From positions 2,455,245 to 2,519,244 of the forward strand of contig NZ_CP037895.1 in NCBI RefSeq assembly GCF_004634385.1: DNA of 64,000 nucleotides. The letters are read 5' to 3'. The translations under genes and the position numbers were made by a program. Below are positions 8,116 through 14,725 of this stretch, in pieces (position 1 is the first letter of the stretch; each line of letters opens with the position of its first letter). This DNA comes from Thermaerobacter sp. FW80. Its GTDB lineage: Bacteria; Bacillota; Sulfobacillia; Thermaerobacterales; Thermaerobacteraceae. Below the pieces are notes generated by a model. The model saw only the letters and a list, made by a program, of their open reading frames with translations. It searched no databases and was not told the origin of the DNA.

Positions 8116-10407
8116 ATGGACGAATACCGCGAGGAGGAGCACCTCGGCAAGCTCTACGACGGCCGCCTGATGCGGCGCCTGTTGGGCTATGCCCGTCCCC
8201 ACCTGGGGTGGATCCTGCTCAGCATCCTCATGCTGCTGCTGGTGACGGCGGCGGATCTGGCGGGTCCGTTGCTCATCCGGACCGCCATCGACCACCACCT
8301 GCGGGCGGCCGACCGCCCCCGGATCGCCCTGAGCCCGGCGGCGATGGAGCGCCTTCCCGCGCGGCTGCGCCGCGAGGCGGTGGCCTTCGAGGGCCGGTTC
8401 TTCCTACGGGAAGACCGGCTGCCCGCCGACTTCCTGCCCCCCGCGCAGCGGGCGGCGGCCCGCTACCAGGTCCTGGCGGCCGCCGACGGCCAGCACTACC
8501 TGGTCCTGGTGGGGGACGAACCGGTCACCGCCCCGGCGAGCCAGCTGCGGGTGTCAAGCCGCCACGGCGCCACGGTGCTGGTGGTCCCGCAGACCGCCGA
8601 TCCCCCGCCATCTGGCGGTGCGGGCGCGCGCGACGGCACCGCCTCAACGTCCGGCGCCGCCGAGGGCGGCGCGGCGCGCCTCCTGCCGGCCCGCCTCCTC
8701 AGCCGGGCGGAGCTGCACGAGCTCCGCCAGCCGGAACGGACCGCGGTGGTGCGGCTGGCGGGGCTGTACCTGGCCCTGGCGGCCGCCGCCTTCGGGCTGG
8801 CCTACGCCCAGGGGTACCTGCTGCAGCGCACGGCCCAGCGCATCGTCGCCCACATCCGCGCCGAGGTGTTCGGCCACCTGCAGCGCATGTCCCTGGCCTT
8901 CTTCGACCGCAACCCCGTGGGCCGGCTGGTCACCCGGGTGACCAACGACGTCGAGACCCTGAACGAGATGTACACCAGCGTGGTGGTCAACCTCTTCCGG
9001 GACCTGTTCGTCCTGGTGGGGATCGCCGGCATCATGCTGGCGTACAACGCCCGGCTGGCCCTGGTGGCCTTCGCCGTGCTGCCGCTGGTGGCGCTGGCCG
9101 CCGCGGTCTTCCGCACCCAGGCCCGCGCCGCCTACCGGCAGATGCGGGTGCGGCTGGCCCGCATCAACGCCTTCCTCTCCGAGAACATCGCTGGCATGCG
9201 CATCATCCAGGTGTTCCGGCGCGAGCGCGAGCAGTTCGCCGAGTTCGAGGCGATCAACCATGCCTATCTCCAGGCGAGCCTGCGCCACGTCACGGTCTTC
9301 GCCGTCTTCCGGCCGGTGATCGACTTCCTCTCGTCCCTGGCCCTGGCGCTGGTCATGGCCTACGGCGGCGCCCAGGTGCTGGGACGGGAGCTGCCCCTGG
9401 GCGTCCTGGTGGCGTTCATCCAGTACGTCCAGCGGTTCTTCCGCCCGATCACGGAGCTGGCGGAGAAGTTCAACATCCTGCAGTCCGCCATGGCATCGGC
9501 CGAGCGCATCTTCGGCGTGCTGGACACCCCGCCCGCGGTGGTCGATCCGCCGCGACCGCGGGTCCCGGCGCGGGTGCAGGGGGCCGTGGAGTTCGACGGC
9601 GTCTGGTTCGCCTACCGCGACGAGGAGTGGGTGCTGCGGGACGTCTCCTTCCGCGTCGAACCCGGCGAGACGGTGGCCTTCGTGGGCCACACCGGCGCCG
9701 GCAAGACCTCGATCCTGAACCTCCTGGTGCGGTTCTACGACGTCCAGCGCGGGGCGGTCCGGGTGGACGGCATCGACGTGCGCGAGTGGCCCCAGGAGGA
9801 GCTGCGGCGGCACATCGCGGTGGTGCAGCAGGACGTGTTCCTCTTCACGGGCACCATCCGCGACAACATCCGGCTGTGGAACCCCGCCATCTCCGACGCG
9901 GACGTGGAACGGGCCGCCCGCCTGACCCGCGCCGACGAGTTCATCCGCAAGCTGCCGCGCGGGTACGACGAGCCCGTGACGGAGCGCGGCGCCACCCTGT
10001 CGGCGGGCCAGCGGCAGCTGCTGGCCTTCGCCCGCGCCCTCGCCTACGATCCCGCCATCCTGGTGCTGGACGAGGCGACGGCCAGCATCGACACGGAGAC
10101 GGAGCAGCTGATCCAGGAGGCGCTGCGGCAGCTGACCCGCGGACGCACCACGCTGATCGTCGCCCACCGGTTGTCGACGATCCAGCACGCCGACCGCATC
10201 ATCGTGCTCCACCGCGGTCGCATCCGCGAGGTGGGCACCCACGAGGAGCTGCTGGCCCGGGGCGGGCTGTACCACCGGCTCTGGCTGCTCCAGCATGGGG
10301 AGCACGAGGGCCTTCCGGCCACCGGGGGCACGGCCGGCGACGGGCGCGGCGAGGCGGTCCGCCGCCCCGCGGGCCGTCGGGCGGCGGGCGGCAGTCCCGA
10401 CGCCTGA
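8116..10407 (+). CDS. ABC exporter half-transporter, second of a heterodimer pair, with an extracytoplasmic insert
   Basis: Type I ABC exporter of 763 aa. After the first membrane helix (about residues 30-55) there is an insert of about 150 residues, Pro/Ala-rich in its second half, before the remaining helices. A similar insert is known in YheH/BmrD-type subunits. The ATPase domain has Walker A GHTGAGKTS, signature LSAGQRQLL, Walker B ILVLDEATAS with the catalytic Glu, and H-loop VAHRLST. It complements the degenerate site of the preceding subunit. ATG 8116 is preceded by a purine-rich AGGGGAACC...GAGG stretch. Substrate unknown. Confidence 0.9.
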   Translation: MDEYREEEHLGKLYDGRLMRRLLGYARPHLGWILLSILMLLLVTAADLAGPLLIRTAIDHHLRAADRPRIALSPAAMERLPARLRREAVAFEGRFFLREDRLPADFLPPAQRAAARYQVLAAADGQHYLVLVGDEPVTAPASQLRVSSRHGATVLVVPQTADPPPSGGAGARDGTASTSGAAEGGAARLLPARLLSRAELHELRQPERTAVVRLAGLYLALAAAAFGLAYAQGYLLQRTAQRIVAHIRAEVFGHLQRMSLAFFDRNPVGRLVTRVTNDVETLNEMYTSVVVNLFRDLFVLVGIAGIMLAYNARLALVAFAVLPLVALAAAVFRTQARAAYRQMRVRLARINAFLSENIAGMRIIQVFRREREQFAEFEAINHAYLQASLRHVTVFAVFRPVIDFLSSLALALVMAYGGAQVLGRELPLGVLVAFIQYVQRFFRPITELAEKFNILQSAMASAERIFGVLDTPPAVVDPPRPRVPARVQGAVEFDGVWFAYRDEEWVLRDVSFRVEPGETVAFVGHTGAGKTSILNLLVRFYDVQRGAVRVDGIDVREWPQEELRRHIAVVQQDVFLFTGTIRDNIRLWNPAISDADVERAARLTRADEFIRKLPRGYDEPVTERGATLSAGQRQLLAFARALAYDPAILVLDEATASIDTETEQLIQEALRQLTRGRTTLIVAHRLSTIQHADRIIVLHRGRIREVGTHEELLARGGLYHRLWLLQHGEHEGLPATGGTAGDGRGEAVRRPAGRRAAGGSPDA

Positions 10408-10699
10408 GGACGCATCCCGACATGCTGTCCGTGGCCTCCCCCGTCCGTCGGCGGGACGTCGGCGGGACGCCGTCCCCGCCCAGGCCGGGTCGGCCGGCGC
10501 GAGGACGCCGCCGAGGACGGCGGGAACCGTGCCACCGTCCGGGGACCCGGGACGAACGAGGTCCAGCGGCGAGCGGCAGCCTGCCGGCGGGATGGGTGGG
10601 ACGGGGGGACGCCCCGCCGTCCGGGGCGCCGGCGGGATCGGGGGAGCAGCCGCCCCATGCGGACGCCCTGCCGGCAAGGCAGGAGGACACGCAGCCCGT

Positions 10700-10794
10700 G
10701 GCAAAGCCTATGGCGATCCGCGAACCGGGTGGACGGCCGCCGGGCGACCCAGGCCGAGATCGAGCGCGGCAAAGCCGATGGGGATCCGCGAACC
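10700..10794 (+). repeat. Two 27-nt direct repeats in the leader region of the LOG-like gene
   Basis: The 10408-10888 gap contains two 27-nt copies at 10700-10726 and 10768-10794 that differ at two positions and start GGCAAAGCC. Each can form a short stem (CGTGG or CGCGG with CCGCG) enclosing the loop CAAAGCC-ATGG-GAT. The T-to-C change in the stem keeps pairing. This looks like a tandem structured leader element but matches no riboswitch I can name with confidence. The rest of the gap is featureless. Confidence 0.45.
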
Positions 10795-10888
10795 GCCCCC
10801 GGCCGCCGGCCGGGACGGCGACGCCCGGCACCGCCGCATGCGGTGCCCATTGCGTCGGATCGACCCTTCCCCGGCAGGAGGGATGGCC

Positions 10889-11572
10889 GTGCGCGGCGAC
10901 GACCGGCAGGACCACGACCCCAGCGCGACGGCGGTGCGGCCGGCTGCCCCCGCACCCCTGGACGGCCCGCCCCTGCGGGTGGCGGTCATCGGGGACTCCG
11001 GGGCCATCCCGCCCAGCCTGCGGGACGCCGCGCGGGCGGTGGGTGCCGCCCTGGCCCGGCAGGGCGCCGTCGTGCTCACCGGGGGCCGCGACGGCGTCAT
11101 GGCCGCGGTCTGCCAGGGCGCGTGGGAGGCCGGCGGGCTCACCGTGGGCATCCTGCCCGGGGACGACCCCCGCGAGGGCAACGCCTGGCTTCACGTGCCG
11201 CTGACCACGGGCCTCGGGATGGAATGGCGCAGCATGGTGCTGATCCACGCCGCCGACAGCGTGGTCATGATGGGCGGCGGCAACGGGACCCTGGCGGAGC
11301 TGTCGGCGGCCTACCTCAACGGGCGGCCGGTGGTGATCCTGGCCGGCAGCGGCGGCTGGTCCGATCGGATCCGCCAGGTCCTGGTGGAGGGGCGGTACCT
11401 GGACGGGCGACGCACCGTGGCCGTCGAGTTCGCCACCACCCCCGAGCAGGCGGCCGGCCGGGCGCTGGCCCTGGCCCGCCAGTTTCGCCAGCGCCACTTC
11501 CCGGGGCCGGCCCGCTGGCGGGGGCTCGGCGAGGCGGGCGGCGGCGCCGGCGATGTGGTGACGCCGGCCTGA
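10889..11572 (+). CDS. LOG-family protein, TIGR00725-like putative Rossmann nucleotide-binding protein
   Basis: About 227 aa with the 'possible lysine decarboxylase'/LOG fold: RVAVIGDSG at the start, LTGGRDGVMAAVCQGA for the nucleotide-binding turn, and the hallmark MGGGNGTLAEL with the following acidic residue. LOG enzymes release free cytokinin-like bases or hydrolyse nucleotide monophosphates; the actual substrate of this subgroup is not established. AGGAGGG directly abuts ATG 10883 but is well spaced from in-frame GTG 10889, so GTG was chosen. A palindrome ends the transcript between this gene and the convergent gene at 11700. Confidence 0.8.
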   Translation: MRGDDRQDHDPSATAVRPAAPAPLDGPPLRVAVIGDSGAIPPSLRDAARAVGAALARQGAVVLTGGRDGVMAAVCQGAWEAGGLTVGILPGDDPREGNAWLHVPLTTGLGMEWRSMVLIHAADSVVMMGGGNGTLAELSAAYLNGRPVVILAGSGGWSDRIRQVLVEGRYLDGRRTVAVEFATTPEQAAGRALALARQFRQRHFPGPARWRGLGEAGGGAGDVVTPA

Positions 11573-11578
11573 CGGCGG

Positions 11579-11602
11579 CGCCTCGGCGGCGCCGCCGAGG
11601 CG
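11579..11602. terminator. 24-bp palindrome between convergent genes
   Basis: A perfect palindrome with core GCCTCGGCGGC/GCCGCCGAGGC starts 7 bp after the LOG-like stop. It sits between two converging genes and could serve both directions. Confidence 0.5.
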
Positions 11603-11699
11603 GCGGAGGACGGGGCCGTCCCGGCGTGCCGGAGGGCACCGTCCCGCAGCTGCGACGCAGCCGCCGGCTCGTCCCGGTGGGGGTCCCGGTGGGGGACGC

Positions 11700-12038
11700 T
11701 CAACGCCGCCGGAACTCGAAGCTCCGCCGCATCGGGTTGTAGATCGGACGCAGGTGGGCGTACAGGCCGGGGAGCGGCTGCGGCTCGGACATCGGCAGGA
11801 TGGCCCCGGCCTGCAGCAAGCGGCCGAGTTCCTCCATCCCGATGCGGCGGAGCTCCGGTCCGCCCTCCCAGAGGAAGCAGTTGCGGTCCCGGTCCTCGAC
11901 GATGGTCATGTCGTTGCGGTGGAGGAACCGGTAGACCGCATAGTACTGGGCGCGGAAGAAGGACTCGTCGTCCCGCAGGGACGACGGCTCCAGGGTGCTG
12001 CCCCAGCCGAACAGGCGGTGCAGGATGGTGTCGAACAT
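11700..12038 (-). CDS. Uncharacterised 112-aa protein
   Basis: I do not recognise this family. The protein is soluble, rich in Arg, Glu and aromatic residues, with no signal peptide or membrane segment. Features are an N-terminal FDTILHRLFGWG, a central QYYAVYRFLHRNDMTIVEDRDRNCFLW and an Arg-rich end. The start ATG 12038 has GGGGAGGTG nine bases upstream, which strongly supports translation. It is divergent from ogt (12283), with a 244-bp gap between them that holds one copy of the window-wide 9-mer at 12094. Confidence 0.7.
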   Translation of the reverse strand: MFDTILHRLFGWGSTLEPSSLRDDESFFRAQYYAVYRFLHRNDMTIVEDRDRNCFLWEGGPELRRIGMEELGRLLQAGAILPMSEPQPLPGLYAHLRPIYNPMRRSFEFRRR

Positions 12039-12282
12039 CGAGCGCACCTCCCCGGCCGCGCGTGGCGGCCCCCCAGGGCCGCACCTGGCGAGGGGTTCGT
12101 CCCCTGGAGGCGCTCTCCTGCTGCGCCACCCCGCCGCGACGGCATCCCCGGGGTGACCGTGGGGGGACGGGCGGCCGGGGTCGGCGGCCCGCCAGGCGAG
12201 GCCAAGGGCGAGGTGACGGAGGCTGGCACCGCGACGCGAGGAGGTCTGCGTCGGGATGGGTCGAGGAGGGAGCTGCCACCCG

Positions 12283-12864
12283 ATGGCGACCCGGCACTTC
12301 ACGGTGGTCGACACGCCTGTCGGCCCGGTGCGCATCACCTGGACCCCGCGGGGCGTCTGCGGGCTCGAGCGGCTGGACGGGGAGTCCCCGTCGATCTGCA
12401 CCCGACCGGGGCGACGGGCCCCGAGCTCCCCCGGACCGGACGCGGACGGGGCGGAGGCGCCACGCCGCGACGATACGCGGCGGGCGGAGTTCCAGGCGCT
12501 GCTGGACGCATGGTTCGCCGGCGCCGACGTCGAGGTTCCCGTCGACCTGGAGGCCGCCGGCCTCAGCCCCTTCGCCCGGGCGGTGCTGGACCAGGTCCGC
12601 CGCATCCCGCGCGGTCAGGTGCGCACCTACGCCGCCATCGCCCGGGCCCTCGGGCGACCGGGGGCCGCCCGCGCCGTGGGCAACGCCGTGGCGGCCAACC
12701 CCGTCGCCCTCCTGATCCCCTGCCACCGGGTGGTTCGTGCCGACGGCCGCCTCGGCCAGTACTCCGGTGGCGGTCCGGCGATCAAGGAGCGGCTCCTGCG
12801 CCTCGAAGGGGCCTGGCCGCCCCGTCCCTCCCCGGGGGCGCCGGGGAGGGACGGGGCGGCGTGA
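12283..12864 (+). CDS. ogt: Methylated-DNA--[protein]-cysteine S-methyltransferase (O6-alkylguanine repair)
   Basis: Suicide methyltransferase that moves the methyl group from O6-methylguanine to its own cysteine. The acceptor motif IPCHRV places Cys147, preceded by the DNA-binding RxxPRGQVRTYAAIA helix and AVGNAVAANP, all in the family order. The length of 193 aa is normal if translation begins at ATG 12283; ATG 12256 would add nine residues and also has an upstream GAGGAGG. Residues 40-65 form a Pro/Arg-rich linker. Its stop overlaps the GTG of the metallophosphoesterase gene, so the two are likely cotranslated. Confidence 0.93.
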   Translation: MATRHFTVVDTPVGPVRITWTPRGVCGLERLDGESPSICTRPGRRAPSSPGPDADGAEAPRRDDTRRAEFQALLDAWFAGADVEVPVDLEAAGLSPFARAVLDQVRRIPRGQVRTYAAIARALGRPGAARAVGNAVAANPVALLIPCHRVVRADGRLGQYSGGGPAIKERLLRLEGAWPPRPSPGAPGRDGAA

Positions 12865-13940
12865 GGGGTCCCGCGGCCGGGCGTCCCCGGACCGGCGGGG
12901 GGCCGCCCGCCGGCAGCCAGGCGCCCACCGCAGGCCGCCGCGGGAGCGGGCGGCGCCTGGGCGTCCGCGGGGCAGCCCGGCGCCCGGGGACGGCCGTCGC
13001 CGCCCTGGGCCTGGCGACCGTGGCGTCGACGTCGCTGCCGGGCGGGGCGCCATCGCCCGCGGCGGCCGGCGCCGGGTCGCCGGCCGCCGACCCGACCCTT
13101 GCACCGCCGGTCGCGTTCCTGGCAGGCGTCGCGATGCTGGTTCTGGGCTGGGCCCTGTTGGTGGAACCGGTCTGGCTGCGACGCCGGGCGTTTCGGCTGC
13201 CGCTGGCGGGCGGGCCGCCGCGGCCGCTGCCCGCGGCGCGCGGAGGCCGCCCCGTCCGCCGCGGCCTCCGGCTGGTCCACCTGACGGACCTGCACGCGCC
13301 CCTCTATCGCGTCGACGAGGGAGCGCTGCTCGACCAGGTCGCCGCCTGGGATCCCGATGCCGTGGTCGTCACCGGCGACCTCGCCGAGGGCCCCCACCTC
13401 CCGGCCCGGCGCGGCGTCGACCTCCTGGCCACCCTCGCCCGGCGCTGGCCGGTGTACCTGGTGCCCGGCAACCACGACCACCTTCACGGCTGGCCCGCGC
13501 TGCGACGCGAGCTGGAGGCGGCGGGCATCCGGGTGCTGGTCAACCGCGGGGTTGTGCTCCGCAGCGGTGCCGTCGCCGTCTTCCTCGCCGGGGTCGACGA
13601 CCCCCACACGGGCCGGGATCGGCTGGACCGGGCCCTGGCCGGCGCGCCCCGTGACCTGCCGGCCGTGGTGCTGGCCCACGCCCCTGCCGCCCGGCTCCGC
13701 CAAGAGGCGGCGGCCCGCCGCGTCCGCCTGGTGCTGGCGGGACACACCCATGGGGGGCAGGTCCGGCTGCCCGTCGTCGGTGCCCTGTGGATCCCCGGCC
13801 AGGGTTGGCTGCCTCGCTACGACCGCGGCTGGTTCGACATCGGGGGCACGTGGTGGTACATCGCCACCGGCCTCGGGACGCCGAAGCCGTGGGTGCGCCT
13901 GCTGTGCCGCCCCGAGGTGGTGCTGGTCGAACTCGACTAA
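12861..13940 (+). CDS. Calcineurin-like metallophosphoesterase, membrane-anchored (YkuE/YaeI-like)
   Basis: 359-aa protein starting at GTG 12861, which overlaps the ogt stop as GTGA. The N-terminal 110 residues are Arg/Pro-rich with hydrophobic segments near residues 46-60 and 80-102, so it is probably membrane-attached. The catalytic domain shows all metallophosphoesterase blocks: HLTDLHAP, VVTGDLAEG, PGNHDH, LAHAP and AGHTHGGQ. These bind a two-metal centre. Related proteins hydrolyse phosphodiesters in lipids or nucleotides; the substrate here is unknown. It converges on tenA with a gap of only 2 bp. Confidence 0.88.
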   Translation: MRGPAAGRPRTGGGPPAGSQAPTAGRRGSGRRLGVRGAARRPGTAVAALGLATVASTSLPGGAPSPAAAGAGSPAADPTLAPPVAFLAGVAMLVLGWALLVEPVWLRRRAFRLPLAGGPPRPLPAARGGRPVRRGLRLVHLTDLHAPLYRVDEGALLDQVAAWDPDAVVVTGDLAEGPHLPARRGVDLLATLARRWPVYLVPGNHDHLHGWPALRRELEAAGIRVLVNRGVVLRSGAVAVFLAGVDDPHTGRDRLDRALAGAPRDLPAVVLAHAPAARLRQEAAARRVRLVLAGHTHGGQVRLPVVGALWIPGQGWLPRYDRGWFDIGGTWWYIATGLGTPKPWVRLLCRPEVVLVELD

Positions 13941-13942
13941 CG

Positions 13943-14611
13943 TCAGGCCGCCCGCCAGGCCGCATCGAAGAAGGCGAACTCGAGCTCCATGGCCGTCCGA
14001 TACAGCGCGGCCACGTCCTCGACGCCGGGGTGCCAGCGGTCCAGCAGGGCCTCCAGCCGCCGGGCCAGCCCTTCGAAGGCGGGGCTCCCGTAGGTGGTCA
14101 CCCACTCGCGATACGGGTTGTCGGGTGTCACCCGATCGGCCAGCGAGCGCCCCAGGTAGGCGTACAGGCGCATGCACGGGGTCATGGCCGCGGCGATGGC
14201 CCCCAGCGGCCGCGACCACGCCACGTCCAGGACGAAGCCGGTGTACGCCCGCGTGGCCAGGGCCGGGGCCGGCCGCAGGTCGACCCCCCATCGCGCGGCG
14301 TAACCCTGGTGCAGGCGGAGCTCGTCCAGCACCCCCTCCAGGAGGTCGCGAAGGGCCGTCATGGTCTCCAGGTCGGGCGCCTTGGCCAGGGCGAGGGCGT
14401 AGGCGCGGGCGAAGGCCTCGAGGAAGTTGGCGTCCTGCCCGACGTACCAGGCGAAGCGGTCCCGGGGTAGGTCGCCCCGTCCCAGGCCCTGGACGAAGGG
14501 GTGCTCGAGGCACCGTCGCGCCACGTCCAGGTTCTGCCGCCAGAGCTGCGCGGCCAACCCCGTCCCGCCGCCGTCCCCCGACGCCGGGGGATGGGCCGTC
14601 CCCGGATGCAT
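13943..14611 (-). CDS. tenA: TenA-family aminopyrimidine aminohydrolase (thiaminase II)
   Basis: Salvages the pyrimidine half of degraded thiamine by hydrolysing amino- or formylamino-pyrimidines to hydroxymethylpyrimidine. The 222-aa protein begins with LWRQNLDVARRCLEHPFVQGLGRGDLP and contains RFAWYVGQDANFL and the acidic C-terminal MELEFAFFDAAW, matching TenA. ATG 14611 has GGGAGGGATC about five bases upstream. It is the last gene downstream of the TPP riboswitch, after the ECF transporter genes. The transporter is therefore most likely for a thiamine pyrimidine precursor. Confidence 0.93.
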   Translation of the reverse strand: MHPGTAHPPASGDGGGTGLAAQLWRQNLDVARRCLEHPFVQGLGRGDLPRDRFAWYVGQDANFLEAFARAYALALAKAPDLETMTALRDLLEGVLDELRLHQGYAARWGVDLRPAPALATRAYTGFVLDVAWSRPLGAIAAAMTPCMRLYAYLGRSLADRVTPDNPYREWVTTYGSPAFEGLARRLEALLDRWHPGVEDVAALYRTAMELEFAFFDAAWRAA

Positions 14612-14725
14612 CGCGGATCCCTCCCGTCGCCTTCCTCGGCGGAGTTGCCTGCCTGCGGGCTCCACGGCCGCCCGACCTCCCCCCGGACCGGCTGCCGGTC
14701 CGACCGCCGGACCGGTCCCGCGACA

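Noticed and set aside
10700-10794. Cyclic-di-GMP-I (GEMM) riboswitch
   Set aside because: GCAAAGCC-ATGG resembles part of the GEMM core, but the other conserved blocks and the overall two-helix fold are not visible, and two copies repeat instead.
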